Made by a program: the position numbers and the translations under genes. Positions 53,628 through 63,707 of a stretch of 64,000 nucleotides of DNA are shown here, piece after piece; the stretch's first letter is position 1, and each line of letters begins with the position of its first letter. The stretch is from Metabacillus halosaccharovorans (GTDB lineage: Bacteria; Bacillota; Bacilli; Bacillales; Bacillaceae), in assembly GCF_002019635.1 (NCBI RefSeq), contig NZ_KV917371.1, forward strand, positions 1,302,001 to 1,366,000, written 5' to 3'. The notes under the pieces were generated by a model. It saw nothing but the letters and a program-made list of their open reading frames with translations. It did not search any database and was not told the DNA's origin.

Positions 53628-55041
53628 ACGTTACCATCCTGCGATGATAGCGGTAGACCTTATTTCATTTATAAAAGGTTCAGTAGGAATTGTTCTTATC
53701 TTATTTATATTTAAAGCAACATCTACAGCTACGTGGGTTGTATGGGGCAGGTACATATTTATCATTGTTTGTATTTTCACTCTTATTTGGACCATTTTAC
53801 AGTGGATGTTCTGTCAATATGAGGTTACTCAGAATTCAGTCATAGAAAGAAAAGGGGTATTTATAAAATCACAACGAACCTTGCCATTTAGCAGCATCCA
53901 TAATCATAAATCAAATACAACATTTATCCATCGTTGGTTCGGACTTACGTCACTAACCCTTGAAACAGGTACAAGCGGAGAACATGCAAACTTTACTTTT
54001 CCCGTTATTACAGCTAACGAGAAACGTCATATTCTCCTTCTTTTAGAACAATCACAGGATCAACAAAATAGTGAAACACTACAACCAGTTATTGAACGAA
54101 CCATTCATTTTCAATCGAATAAAAAAGACTTAATAAAGGCTTCTTTTACATCGCTTAGCTTTTTGGCCTTTTTCCCTTTATTAAGTGCCCTGTATTTTAA
54201 TTTAGCAGAGCTTTTTCACATTGAAGATTCAGCCAAAAGTGCGTTCGATTATTTACTCATTCATTGGTGGATGCTTATTATTATACTGATAATAGCTATG
54301 ATTCTATCTGTCTTATTTGGGTTGTTTAAAACCTTTACTAAATACGGTAACTTTGTAGTTAGTGATGATAAGGATAGAATCTATATTGAAAAAGGAATGG
54401 GAAATGTTGTTAGTTATTCAATCCTTAAACATCGGGTTCAAGCTGTTGTTATAGAACAATCCCTCTTAAAACGTTTACTTAGGCTTGTAGAAGTGAAGCT
54501 TATTAGTGCAGGAGGATCTGAGGATGGAAATGGCCAGGATACAAGTTCTTTATATCCTTTTATGCCTAAAAAACAGGCTTATCAAATCCTGCAATCCATG
54601 CTGCCTCAATATATCATTGAAGAGCGTATGGAGAGATTTCCGATTAAAGTTCTGTGGCTCAAGCTTTTTCAACCATATTATTTAACAATTTTATCAATCA
54701 TTGGATTGGCCATTTTCAAAAGAGAATGGCTATGGGTAGCAGCCATTGTATTTGTCCTCTCTGTTACTTCAAGAATCCTTGATTATTGGTTCACAAGCTA
54801 TATTCGCCATGGAAAAACAGTTCAAATAAGAAAAGGCGGATTTGTGAATGAAACATTTGTTACACATCACGAACGAATTCAGCAAATCACGATTAAACAC
54901 TCCTGGTTACAGCGGAAATTTAATGTTGCTACACTAGTTTTTCTTAATAGAGCCAAACCAATGCATGAAAGTAGACTATATGGTCTTTCCAAAGAAGAGG
55001 CTGGTACATTTTACACTTGGTATCATGGCCATTCGAAATAA
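53611..55041 (+). CDS. ydbT: Bacterial PH domain membrane protein YdbT
   Basis: A 476-residue membrane protein with three PH-like (bPH2) segments interleaved with pairs of membrane helices. PH-type starts are visible at YEVTQNSVIERKGVF, YGNFVVSDDKDRIYIEKGMG and GKTVQIRKGGFVNETFVTHHERIQ. ATG 53611 was chosen because AAGGAG lies 10 bases upstream; ATG 53590 would overlap more of ydbS without a site. It acts with YdbS in the membrane; molecular role unknown. Confidence 0.87.
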   Translation: MQPTTKRYHPAMIAVDLISFIKGSVGIVLILFIFKATSTATWVVWGRYIFIIVCIFTLIWTILQWMFCQYEVTQNSVIERKGVFIKSQRTLPFSSIHNHKSNTTFIHRWFGLTSLTLETGTSGEHANFTFPVITANEKRHILLLLEQSQDQQNSETLQPVIERTIHFQSNKKDLIKASFTSLSFLAFFPLLSALYFNLAELFHIEDSAKSAFDYLLIHWWMLIIILIIAMILSVLFGLFKTFTKYGNFVVSDDKDRIYIEKGMGNVVSYSILKHRVQAVVIEQSLLKRLLRLVEVKLISAGGSEDGNGQDTSSLYPFMPKKQAYQILQSMLPQYIIEERMERFPIKVLWLKLFQPYYLTILSIIGLAIFKREWLWVAAIVFVLSVTSRILDYWFTSYIRHGKTVQIRKGGFVNETFVTHHERIQQITIKHSWLQRKFNVATLVFLNRAKPMHESRLYGLSKEEAGTFYTWYHGHSK

Positions 55042-55064
55042 AGCTATTAACTCTTCACACATTG

Positions 55065-55083
55065 CCCGAAGGAGTCCTTCGGG
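55065..55083. terminator. Hairpin between ydbT and glycerate kinase genes
   Basis: Perfect 9-base stem CCCGAAGGA/TCCTTCGGG with a single-base loop, no T-run on either side; a weak convergent terminator. Confidence 0.5.
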
Positions 55084-55096
55084 TCCTTCCATTCAT

Positions 55097-56230
55097 TTAT
55101 TTCGCAACCTTCATAGTCGCAGCAATGTTTCTTGCTGTCAATTCCATGTAATCAGCAGCATGTTCAAAGGCATCTGGAAGTGTTGTAACACCTGGCACAA
55201 TACTAAAAAGAGCATCAATACCATGTTCGTATACAACATCACAATCTTTCGATAGAGAGCCTGCTATACCAATCACAGGCACACCATATTTTTTAGCTGC
55301 CTTTGCAACACCGATAGGAGTTTTTCCAAAAATAGTTTGAGAATCAATTCTCCCCTCACCTGTTATAACGAGATTCGCGTCTTTTACTACTTCATCAAAA
55401 TTCACTGCATTAAGAACAATTTGAATCCCTCTTTTTAGTTCAGCATTCAAAAAAGCTACTAGACTTCCTCCTAAACCTCCAGCAGCACCTGCCCCTTCTA
55501 TATTTCGAAATGATCTTCCAAGTAATGCCTCAACAACATCGGCAAAGTGCGTCATATTCTGATCAAGCAATTGGACCATCTCAGGTGTTGCTCCTTTTTG
55601 GGGACCAAATATTGCTGATGCACCTCTTGGCCCTGTTAATGGATTATCCACATCACAGGCTACTTCAATTTTGACTTTCGTTAATCTTTGATCCAGTCCT
55701 GTCAAGTCGATAGATGAAATTTCCGAAAGCTTACCACCGCCTGCCTTCATATCATTTCCATCTGAATCTAGTAATCTCCCACCTAACGCTTGGACCATCC
55801 CTGCTCCTCCATCATTTGTGGCGCTTCCACCAACCCCAATAATCATATGCTCTACACCTAAATCAAGGGCGGATAGAATTAACTCTCCTGTACCTCTTGT
55901 CGTCGTTACTAATGGGTTTCGTTGTTCAACAGGAACCAAATGCAAACCGGATGCAGCAGCCATTTCAATAACCGCCGTTTTTCCATCACCCATCAAACCA
56001 AAGAAAGCTTTAACCGGATTTCCAAGTGGACCCGTCACAATTCTTTCTTTAATTGAACCGTTAGTTGCATCGACTAAAGATTGAACTGTACCTTCTCCAC
56101 CATCCGCCATTGGCATTTTATGATAATCAGCATTTGGAAAAATCATTTTGAAGCCTCGCTCTATTGCAAGAGCTGCCTCCATAGCAGATAAGCTTTCTTT
56201 AAAAGAATCAGGGGCAATGACTATTTTCAT
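55097..56230 (-). CDS. glxK: Glycerate kinase
   Basis: A 377-residue cytoplasmic kinase of the GarK/GlxK family phosphorylating D-glycerate. Family blocks: APDSFKESLSAMEAA at the N terminus, PMADGGEGTVQSLV, GVGGSATNDGGAGMVQALG and NLVITGEGRIDSQTIFGKTPIGVAK. AAAGGAG precedes the ATG. Encoded 40 bases downstream of a GntP-family permease, which suggests uptake and phosphorylation of glycerate or a related sugar acid. Confidence 0.93.
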   Translation of the reverse strand: MKIVIAPDSFKESLSAMEAALAIERGFKMIFPNADYHKMPMADGGEGTVQSLVDATNGSIKERIVTGPLGNPVKAFFGLMGDGKTAVIEMAAASGLHLVPVEQRNPLVTTTRGTGELILSALDLGVEHMIIGVGGSATNDGGAGMVQALGGRLLDSDGNDMKAGGGKLSEISSIDLTGLDQRLTKVKIEVACDVDNPLTGPRGASAIFGPQKGATPEMVQLLDQNMTHFADVVEALLGRSFRNIEGAGAAGGLGGSLVAFLNAELKRGIQIVLNAVNFDEVVKDANLVITGEGRIDSQTIFGKTPIGVAKAAKKYGVPVIGIAGSLSKDCDVVYEHGIDALFSIVPGVTTLPDAFEHAADYMELTARNIAATMKVAK

Positions 56231-56270
56231 CTTTTAAATCTCCTTTCTAAAAACGTTTTTTTAATTATCG

Positions 56271-57539
56271 TTAACCAAAAAGTTTAAACACTCCGAATAT
56301 GAGGGTGGAAATGACCGCAAGCGTGAAACCAACCAAAAATTCATATGGCATTAGCTTTAAGCGCTCTTTAATTTCCATGTTGACACTTCCTGCTGTTGCA
56401 TGAAAGAAACTTCCGTGCGGCAAGTGATCAAGCACTGTTGCGCCTGCATGAATCATGGCAGCCCCCGCTAATGCTGAAATTCCCACACCTAAAATAGTAC
56501 TACTGAAAACACCGCTTGCTACAGCTGTACCCGCTGTGGTTGAAGCTGTTGCCGCAGACATGAAAATTCCGGATACAGGTGCCAATAAATAGGCCGGCAA
56601 GCCAGATGAGCTTAATCCATTGATCATAACATTCTTCAATTCAGAATTAGCGATGATCCCAGCCAATGTTCCAGTTCCTAATAGCATAATTGCAACACCA
56701 GACATTTTACTTAATCCTGAAACGGCATAATCATTAAGTTCCCTGGTCTTATTCATCGCAATTGCGCCAATAATTCCTCCTATAGGCAGGGCAACCATCG
56801 GGTCAATATTAATATCAAATAATGGTCTTAACACCAGTAAAATAATTGTAACGAGTGGTCCAATCATAGCTGTCATAAATAAAGGCTTTTTTTCCATACC
56901 TGAGACTTCAACATCTAGGTCCATGACAACAGAGCCTTTTTTTGCTACCTTTTTTGCTAAATAATACGTTACTGCAATACCAAAAATAGCCGGAATGATT
57001 CCTGCCGACATAATCGATGTCAGCGGTACATTAAAGGCATCAGATGCTGCAATTGCATTTGGGTTTGGTGACATGATATTTCCTGCTTTTCCTCCACCAA
57101 TCATCGCTAGTAAAATAGCAGTCTTAGAAAGATGTACCCGCTTAGCAATAGCTAACGCAATCGGTGCAACAGTAATAACAGCTACATCTACAAAAACACC
57201 GACAGTTGTCAAAATCATTGTTGCTACAGCCAACGCTAAGAGCGCTTGTGATTCTCCAAACTTTTTGACAATTTTTTCTGCTATTGATGAAGCTGCACCA
57301 GATTCAATTAAAACACCTGCCAGGACACCCGCAGCCATTATTCTCAATACTGCCGGAATAATATCTTTTGCACCCGCTATCATTAAATTCACTGTATTCG
57401 TAATATCAACGCCACCTATCAACCCTCCGATCAAGGCTCCGGCAACCATTCCATAAGCAGGTGGCACTTTTTTTAGAATTAACACAATCGCAATGATCAA
57501 GGCACTTATTGCTCCTAAAGCGCTTACTGAAACATCCAT
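56271..57539 (-). CDS. GntP-family permease, probable glycerate/gluconate uptake
   Basis: A 422-residue membrane protein with about 12 helices and GntP family blocks such as IGGGKAGNIMSPNPNAIAASDAF and ATASTTAGTAVASGVFSS. Linked with the kinase gene downstream, its likely substrate is D-glycerate rather than gluconate; that is inference from context. GGGGAGGAA precedes the ATG. No CdaR-type regulator is adjacent. The 57540-57791 gap contains recurring CAGG(C/T)-type words but no site I can name. Confidence 0.87.
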   Translation of the reverse strand: MDVSVSALGAISALIIAIVLILKKVPPAYGMVAGALIGGLIGGVDITNTVNLMIAGAKDIIPAVLRIMAAGVLAGVLIESGAASSIAEKIVKKFGESQALLALAVATMILTTVGVFVDVAVITVAPIALAIAKRVHLSKTAILLAMIGGGKAGNIMSPNPNAIAASDAFNVPLTSIMSAGIIPAIFGIAVTYYLAKKVAKKGSVVMDLDVEVSGMEKKPLFMTAMIGPLVTIILLVLRPLFDINIDPMVALPIGGIIGAIAMNKTRELNDYAVSGLSKMSGVAIMLLGTGTLAGIIANSELKNVMINGLSSSGLPAYLLAPVSGIFMSAATASTTAGTAVASGVFSSTILGVGISALAGAAMIHAGATVLDHLPHGSFFHATAGSVNMEIKERLKLMPYEFLVGFTLAVISTLIFGVFKLFG

Positions 57540-57791
57540 GCTGATTCCTCCCCAATGCTGTTTTTTATATGTTAATTGTTACATTGTGAAAGAAAAGACC
57601 ATCTGCAAATGCACAATAAAATATATTATGTATTAATTTTGCTAGATATAACTCTATTAAACCGTATATAGGCAGGCCTGTTCAACAATTTCCATTAGCA
57701 GGTTCATGGAATAATCATTGCCTACTACATTCCTGCCCCACAACTTGTTCCTGCTACAAATTAATAAAGGCTCTCTGTTACCGCTAGTAAC

Positions 57792-59246
57792 TTAATAAGT
57801 AGTCATCTGGAATACTTTTTGAATCATATACATGATGTATTTAAATACTGGTAACTGATCCTGATATTCTTCATAATCTACTGTGTAAGTGCCGTCTTCA
57901 TTGCTCCAAATTCGATTGAAATAGTGATCAACTGACTCTACAAACTTACTTTCTGTTGGTGCTATTATTTTGATCCCTTCTTCTACATTATAGTCATCGA
58001 GATTTCGCGAAGTAAAATTGCTCGAGCCTCCTATGACAACGGACTCCTGTTGACCCTTTATATAAATCAGTTTTGAATGATATTGCTCTTTGTTTGTAGC
58101 ATACCAGCGAATTGTAATATTTTCATAGTCTAGATTTTGAAGTTCTGCTGCAATGGGTAGATTCGGCAAACCGATTTTTTCTTGTCCAAAAGCATTTTGA
58201 TTTGGATCTAATACAATGTTAATTGTAACTCCCCTTTTTGCAGCATCCTCTATACCATGAATGATATCCCTATCAGCCAAATAAAACATACCGATCCAAA
58301 CCTTATCTTCTTTATTAGCCTTATTCAGAGCATTTACAACATGTGTTTGAACCTTTCTTTCTGTAAGAATCTGAGCATGCAATGATAATCCTTTTTCTAA
58401 TGAAGAAGGTTTAATTTTCTCATCTAATTCAACCTTTGAAGGAAATACGTTTAAGTTTCCGCCTGAAAATGCAACTATTGCTTTTTCAGCTCTCACCATA
58501 TCTTTTAGGATTGCTCCTTTTACTTTAAATCCTATATTGGAATGAAACCCGCTCGCATCATGTGGATTCGCAGATAAAACCAATCCGGAATCTTCTGTAA
58601 TGACTACTTTTCTGTGATTTGCTTTGATATTCAATAATTTTAAATAAGAACGTGCTGTTACTTCTGGCGCAGACTTTTCCATTGGATTTGGGAGCCAACC
58701 GTTGTCATCCTGTCCAAACCACTTTACTGTCGCTCTCCAAAGTCCAGAATATAAAAGATTAGGATCCCGTAATCGGTCCAAGTTCGTATAAACAACTTCC
58801 ACACCAAGATCCTCCAGTGGATCGATTTGCTTGGCCTCATGAGATCCATATGTAGTATTAATTTGATCGGTAATAAAAACTACTTTTAAATTAGGGTACT
58901 TCTCTTTTTGTTTTTCAATTGATTTCATTAATCTTTCACTAAGCTTTGGGTACAAACGTTTACCATCTGTATACCCATTAACTAAGAAAAGATCGAGTAT
59001 TAGAAAATTCTCCGCCTCCTGAATTGTTTTAAATACCTCGTCAAAAATAGAGCGATCATACACTTCTTCCCCCTCTTTTTGATACGTGAGATCATATAAA
59101 AAATCAATATCTTGATCTGATATTGTATGGACCTTACTTTGATAGGAAAGTCCGGGTGGAAGAGGCTTAACTCTGTGATAAAACATGATTACTGATAAAA
59201 CTATGATTATAATGACGCTAATTATCCATTTTTTCTTCATATTCAT
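57792..59246 (-). CDS. Membrane-anchored phospholipase D-like protein
   Basis: A 484-residue protein with one N-terminal membrane helix (about residues 5-24) and two HKD half-sites: NHRKVVITEDSGLVLSANP (His-x-Lys with an acidic residue) and YHSKLIYIKGQQESVVIGGSSNFT. This is the phospholipase D/cardiolipin synthase superfamily. It is longer at the N terminus than, and unlike, ClsA, so substrate is uncertain; phosphatidyl transfer or hydrolysis outside the membrane is likely. GAGGGAAT precedes the ATG. Confidence 0.82.
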   Translation of the reverse strand: MNMKKKWIISVIIIIVLSVIMFYHRVKPLPPGLSYQSKVHTISDQDIDFLYDLTYQKEGEEVYDRSIFDEVFKTIQEAENFLILDLFLVNGYTDGKRLYPKLSERLMKSIEKQKEKYPNLKVVFITDQINTTYGSHEAKQIDPLEDLGVEVVYTNLDRLRDPNLLYSGLWRATVKWFGQDDNGWLPNPMEKSAPEVTARSYLKLLNIKANHRKVVITEDSGLVLSANPHDASGFHSNIGFKVKGAILKDMVRAEKAIVAFSGGNLNVFPSKVELDEKIKPSSLEKGLSLHAQILTERKVQTHVVNALNKANKEDKVWIGMFYLADRDIIHGIEDAAKRGVTINIVLDPNQNAFGQEKIGLPNLPIAAELQNLDYENITIRWYATNKEQYHSKLIYIKGQQESVVIGGSSNFTSRNLDDYNVEEGIKIIAPTESKFVESVDHYFNRIWSNEDGTYTVDYEEYQDQLPVFKYIMYMIQKVFQMTTY

Positions 59247-59317
59247 TTGATTCCCTCATTTAGTTTTTCTCTCTATATACCCTTTTTTGAGTTCGGGAAA
59301 TCCTGTGCTAACTAAAA

Positions 59318-59333
59318 TGTTTCACGTGGAACG
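59318..59333 (+). promoter_or_regulatory. parS site (Spo0J/ParB binding)
   Basis: TGTTTCACGTGGAACG matches the reverse complement of the B. subtilis parS sequence TGTTCCACGTGAAACA at 15 of 16 positions. It is intergenic, between two minus-strand genes. Confidence 0.82.
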
Positions 59334-59420
59334 AAATTTAAGAAAAAAATGACTTTTTTCAAGCCTCTTTCTTTCATTTCACCCTATCTTTCAACACTCA
59401 ATAAAAAACTCCTTCACAAA

Positions 59421-59457
59421 ACAAAAACAGCAATCTTATCCATACAAGATTGCTGTT
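59421..59457 (-). terminator. Terminator of coiled-coil protein gene
   Basis: Perfect 12-base stem AACAGCAATCTT/AAGATTGCTGTT followed on the minus strand by TTTTTGTTTTG. Confidence 0.9.
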
Positions 59458-59497
59458 CCTTAAACTTCTGTTCCAAAGATTATTGAATCCCGCATCC

Positions 59498-60439
59498 CTA
59501 CAAACTCTCAATTAACTCCTTTCTTTCGTGACCAATGGTTTCTACCTCTCCTTTTCTCGCCTCAAACTGTTCCGATAAATTCGATAAAATTTCACTAACC
59601 TTTGTGAGTTGGCTTTTTGTTTGTTCTAAAGAGTCGTTAATCTTTCCTTGAACCATCATATCTACATAGAAGCCATCAAAAAAGAAATCGGCAAATTTAA
59701 GCATGCCTGAGATATCAATTTCGAGATGCGCTTCTTCTTTTATGTCTAATAGTTCTTTTTGAAAATATCGCATACTTGTTTGAGCTTTATGGATGCTGGC
59801 TTCAGCTTCATCCAAGTGTTGGTGTTTTACAAAACTGGAGATTGAACCACCGCCGAACATATCAAATGTTCCCCAGTTACTTGCTTTTTCTAGAGATGTT
59901 TGAGCTTCCAAAAGATCATGTTTTACGCGTGTTCCAGCAACAATAGCTTCTTCTAACTCTTGTATATAGGCTTTAAGAATCCCCTCTTGTTCACTCAATT
60001 CAAACATTTTATCTGCATGAGGGGAATGACTTGCTTTAATCATTTTCTCTTTCTCAGAAAGAAGTTGCTTGTAGCTAGATTCTACGTTGTTTAACGTATG
60101 TAATTTATTTTTCAGATCAAGAATAGCCTTATTTATTTCAGATTTTGTTTTGCTTGCTTCTTCCAGTTTATGCTTAGCAGCAATGAGTTCCTGCTTTTCC
60201 TTTGAAAGTTTTTCATCCTTTGTTCCGGATAATAGAGCAAATAGATTTTTCAGAGTCATTTTTTCAAGCTGAGTAACATCTTTTTCTTCTGATTTGTAGA
60301 TCTTTTGCAACTGGGCAATTCTCTCCTCAACCACTTTATATTCTTTTTGAAAATCCTCTATTTGAGCTTCAAACTTTTGTTTTTTACGTAAATTCCCTTT
60401 TATCTCAATTAACTTAGTATTTATCTCTGAGAACATCAT
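59498..60439 (-). CDS. Unrecognised coiled-coil protein
   Basis: A 313-residue soluble protein dominated by heptad-like helices: residues ~1-135, 150-190 and 270-310 (for example ELIAAKHKLEEASKTKSEI). A non-coiled centre NWGTFDMFGGGSISSFVKHQHLDEA (about 195-220) and a hydrophobic patch FADFFFDGFYVDMMVQGKI (about 255-273) break it up. No ATPase, DNA-binding or membrane motif is seen. GGAGGAAT precedes the start. Function unknown; its closeness to parS may be chance. Confidence 0.72.
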   Translation of the reverse strand: MMFSEINTKLIEIKGNLRKKQKFEAQIEDFQKEYKVVEERIAQLQKIYKSEEKDVTQLEKMTLKNLFALLSGTKDEKLSKEKQELIAAKHKLEEASKTKSEINKAILDLKNKLHTLNNVESSYKQLLSEKEKMIKASHSPHADKMFELSEQEGILKAYIQELEEAIVAGTRVKHDLLEAQTSLEKASNWGTFDMFGGGSISSFVKHQHLDEAEASIHKAQTSMRYFQKELLDIKEEAHLEIDISGMLKFADFFFDGFYVDMMVQGKINDSLEQTKSQLTKVSEILSNLSEQFEARKGEVETIGHERKELIESL

Positions 60440-60768
60440 ATTCCTCCAATTTTTCCCCTTTTATCTATTTTACGAAATACTTTGGGAAAAGTTTCAACTC
60501 GAGTATGGAAGCATTCCTTGTTTAAGTTATTTGATTTTGGGAATTCTAGTGATGTTGTAATTCCTTATCGATCATTTAAATTTCGTTGATAACACGAATC
60601 CAAGGATTGCAAACTTCTTTCTCATTTAGAGTTAGAAATTCAAGTAAATCCCAAGAATTAACTAAGGTTAAATTCCTCTACTATTTTCAAATTGATTATA
60701 ACACCTTTGACAATATAGCAAAGAAAACACTTACATTATTTTTTATTAAAAAGATATAATCGTTTCAC

Positions 60769-60824
60769 TTGACTAAAAGCAAATTCTATTTGATAATTTA
60801 TATAAAATTAGAACAATTATTGAA
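60769..60824 (+). promoter_or_regulatory. ahpC promoter with candidate PerR box
   Basis: TTGACT (60769-60774), 17 bases, GATAAT (60792-60797). TTAGAACAATTATTG (60808-60822) matches the PerR consensus TTATAATNATTATAA at 10 of 14 positions and covers the region just after the start point, suitable for repression. The 60440-60768 stretch holds nothing else that I can see. Confidence 0.65.
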
Positions 60825-60867
60825 AGTATTTAATAGTTGTTCAAACACATTTAGGAGGAATATAAAC

Positions 60868-61431
60868 ATGTCATTAATCGGTACTGAAGTAAAACCTTTC
60901 GCAGCAAAAGCATTCAAAGATGGTGAATTCATCGATGTAACAAACGAAAGCTTAAAAGGTCAATGGAGCGTATTCTGCTTCTATCCAGCAGATTTCACTT
61001 TCGTATGCCCAACTGAGCTTGAAGATTTACAAAACGAATATGAAAACTTAAAAGCTCTTGGAGTTGAAGTTTACTCTGTTTCTACTGATACTCACTTCAC
61101 ACATAAAGGTTGGCACGATAGCTCAGAAAAAATCGGTAAAATCAAATATGCAATGATCGGTGATCCATCTCAAGTGGTTTCTCGTAACTTTGAAGTGTTA
61201 AATGAAGAAGAAGGTCTTGCTGACCGTGGTACTTTCATTATTGATCCAGACGGAGTTATCCAAACTGTTGAAATTAACGCTGGAGGCATCGGTCGTGATG
61301 CAAGCACGCTTATTAACAAAGTTAAAGCGGCTCAATATGTTCGCAACAATCCAGGTGAAGTTTGCCCAGCTAAATGGGAAGAAGGTTCTGAAACACTTAA
61401 GCCAAGCCTTGATCTTGTTGGAAAGCTGTAA
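60868..61431 (+). CDS. ahpC: Alkyl hydroperoxide reductase peroxiredoxin AhpC
   Basis: A 187-residue typical 2-Cys peroxiredoxin that reduces organic and hydrogen peroxides. Peroxidatic Cys47 in [13 protein letters not shown] and resolving Cys166 in GEVCPAKW; length equals B. subtilis AhpC. ATG 60868 follows AGGAGG by 8 bases; an upstream in-frame extension would cover the promoter. Its reductase AhpF is encoded 12 bases downstream. Confidence 0.96.
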   Translation: MSLIGTEVKPFAAKAFKDGEFIDVTNESLKGQWSVFCFYPADFTFVCPTELEDLQNEYENLKALGVEVYSVSTDTHFTHKGWHDSSEKIGKIKYAMIGDPSQVVSRNFEVLNEEEGLADRGTFIIDPDGVIQTVEINAGGIGRDASTLINKVKAAQYVRNNPGEVCPAKWEEGSETLKPSLDLVGKL

Positions 61432-61443
61432 GGAGAGTCATAA

Positions 61444-62973
61444 ATGGTACTTGATGCAGAAATTAAAGCACAGTTAGAACAATATCTTCAGCTATTAGAA
61501 GGCGATATTGTTCTAAAAGTTAGTGCTGGTAGTGATAAAATCTCAACTGACATGTTGGAGCTGGTGAATGAGCTAGCTTCCATGTCTTCAAAAATTGCTG
61601 TTGAGAAAGCAGAATTAACCAGAACACCAAGCTTTAGTGTAAATCGTGTTGGTGAAGATACAGGTGTTACTTTTGCCGGTATTCCTCTTGGTCATGAATT
61701 TACTTCATTAGTTTTAGCTCTCTTGCAAGTTAGTGGAAGACCACCAAAGATTGATCACAGTGTAATTGATCAAATTAAAGGTATTAGTGGTGAACATCAC
61801 TTTGAAACATATGTAAGTTTAAGCTGTCACAACTGTCCTGATGTTGTACAGGCTCTTAATATTATGAGTGTGTTAAACCCTAATATCACACATACGATGA
61901 TTGATGGAGCTGCCTTTAAAGAGGAAGTTGAATACAAAAATGTTATGTCTGTGCCTGCTGTTTACTTAAATGCAGAATTTTTAGGTGGCGGCCGTATGAC
62001 ACTCGAAGAAATCCTTGCTAAAATCGGTACCGCACCTGATGCATCAGAGTTCGAGAACAAAGAGCCTTATGATGTTTTAGTTGTTGGTGGTGGTCCTGCT
62101 GGTTCAAGTGCAGCTATTTACGCAGCACGTAAAGGGATCCGTACAGGTATCGTTGCTGAACGCTTTGGCGGTCAAGTTCTAGACACAATGAGCATTGAGA
62201 ACTTCATTAGCGTAAAAAGCACTGAAGGCCCTAAGCTTGTAGCAAGTCTTGAAGAGCATGTTAAGGAATACGGCATCGATGTCATGAATTTACAACGTGC
62301 TAAAGGGATTGAAAAGAAAGATCTTTTTGAACTTGAGCTTGAAAACGGCGCTGTGCTAAAAAGTAAAAGTGTGATTGTTTCTACAGGTGCTCGCTGGCGT
62401 AATGTTGGTGTACCTGGTGAACAGGAATTCAAAAACAAAGGTGTTGCTTACTGCCCTCACTGTGATGGTCCCTTATTTGAAGGTAGAGATGTTGCCGTTA
62501 TTGGTGGCGGAAACTCAGGTATTGAGGCAGCAATTGACCTTGCAGGAATTGTAAAACATGTTACTGTTCTTGAATTCATGCCAGAACTAAAAGCTGATGA
62601 TGTCCTACAAAAACGTTTATACAGCCTTCCAAATGTAACTGTTCTAAAGAATGTGCAAACAAAAGAAATTACAGGAACAGACAGTGTGAATGGTATTACG
62701 TACATTGACCGTGAAACAGGTGAAGAAGGACATGTTGAACTACAAGGTGTCTTTGTTCAAATCGGCCTTGTTCCAAACACTGATTGGTTAGAAGGTATTG
62801 TGGAACGTAACCGTATGGGTGAAATCATTGTCGATAAACATGGTGCTACAACTGTACCTGGTTTATTTGCTGCAGGTGACTGTACGGACAGTGCATATAA
62901 CCAAATTATTATTTCAATGGGATCTGGAGCTACCGCAGCATTAGGTGCTTTTGATTACCTTATTAGAAACTAA
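61444..62973 (+). CDS. ahpF: Alkyl hydroperoxide reductase flavoprotein AhpF
   Basis: A 509-residue flavoenzyme that passes electrons from NADH to AhpC. The N-terminal thioredoxin-like tandem domain has [10 protein letters not shown] (CxxC). The C-terminal thioredoxin-reductase-like part has FAD motif [15 protein letters not shown], redox pair [11 protein letters not shown] motif [15 protein letters not shown] and [15 protein letters not shown]. Length equals B. subtilis AhpF. AAGGAGAG precedes the ATG, with ahpC 12 bases upstream. Confidence 0.96.
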   Translation: MVLDAEIKAQLEQYLQLLEGDIVLKVSAGSDKISTDMLELVNELASMSSKIAVEKAELTRTPSFSVNRVGEDTGVTFAGIPLGHEFTSLVLALLQVSGRPPKIDHSVIDQIKGISGEHHFETYVSLSCHNCPDVVQALNIMSVLNPNITHTMIDGAAFKEEVEYKNVMSVPAVYLNAEFLGGGRMTLEEILAKIGTAPDASEFENKEPYDVLVVGGGPAGSSAAIYAARKGIRTGIVAERFGGQVLDTMSIENFISVKSTEGPKLVASLEEHVKEYGIDVMNLQRAKGIEKKDLFELELENGAVLKSKSVIVSTGARWRNVGVPGEQEFKNKGVAYCPHCDGPLFEGRDVAVIGGGNSGIEAAIDLAGIVKHVTVLEFMPELKADDVLQKRLYSLPNVTVLKNVQTKEITGTDSVNGITYIDRETGEEGHVELQGVFVQIGLVPNTDWLEGIVERNRMGEIIVDKHGATTVPGLFAAGDCTDSAYNQIIISMGSGATAALGAFDYLIRN

Positions 62974-62986
62974 GCTCGTTAAATTG

Positions 62987-63021
62987 AAAGCCGCTCTTAC
63001 ATTATGATGTAAAGCGGCTTT
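62987..63021. terminator. Bidirectional terminator, ahpF / tetR-like gene
   Basis: Arms AAAGCCGCTCTTACAT and ATGTAAAGCGGCTTT with one bulge, between convergent genes. Confidence 0.85.
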
Positions 63022-63022
63022 A

Positions 63023-63679
63023 TTACTGTTCTTTATTTCTAATACCATCCATCACAAAACGAACTGCATCTTCAATTTCTTCTTCAGTAATAGAATAATC
63101 ATTTAATAATACTAAGCGGGAGGCTAAAAACCCCGCAATAAATGTTAACACCATTTTTACGATACGGTCTGTCGGTATATCTACAAACTCACCACGTTCT
63201 TTAAATATATCCAAAGCTTTATTTACACGTATGATAAAGTTCTCTGATAAAATGGGCAATAAATTGCTTTTTAGTTCTTCATTATATAAAATTTCCTTTA
63301 TAACAACCTTAGCAATCTCTTTGTTTTCGAAAAAGAAATTGATTCTGTTTTTTAGAAAGGCTTTAAGAAATTCCTCAAATGTATGAACATTTGAAGACAT
63401 AATTTCGTTAAACACTTCCTCTGCCATGATCGGAAAGGATTCTTTAAAAAAAGGAAGAATAACAGAAAGTAATAAATTATCTTTCGTTCCATAATGTCTA
63501 AAAATAGTTCCTTCTGCGACTCCAGCAGCTTTGGCAATTTCACTAGTAGATGTATTGGCATAACCTTTTTCAGCAAAAATTGTGATGGCTGCTTCGACAA
63601 TTTTCTGTTGTTTTTCCGTTTGCTTCTTCGATAATTTTGCTTGAGCAATTAATGCATCCAACAACTTACTTTCAGACAC
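63023..63679 (-). CDS. TetR/AcrR-family transcriptional regulator
   Basis: A 218-residue regulator with a TetR DNA-binding domain (about residues 24-70): AAITIFAEKGYANTSTSEIAKAAGVAEGTIFRHYGTKDNL. The ligand domain is variable and gives no clue to the inducer. It is encoded 28 bases downstream of an ABC-2 permease gene on the same strand, so it probably controls that drug-efflux-type operon and itself. Confidence 0.87.
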   Translation of the reverse strand: MSESKLLDALIAQAKLSKKQTEKQQKIVEAAITIFAEKGYANTSTSEIAKAAGVAEGTIFRHYGTKDNLLLSVILPFFKESFPIMAEEVFNEIMSSNVHTFEEFLKAFLKNRINFFFENKEIAKVVIKEILYNEELKSNLLPILSENFIIRVNKALDIFKERGEFVDIPTDRIVKMVLTFIAGFLASRLVLLNDYSITEEEIEDAVRFVMDGIRNKEQ

Positions 63680-63707
63680 TTACCACACGCCCCTTCATTA
63701 CCCACTA

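Noticed and set aside
56995-57456. 153-codon plus-strand frame inside the GntP permease gene
   Set aside because: It is the antisense shadow of a conserved membrane protein; no ribosome site or separate promoter.
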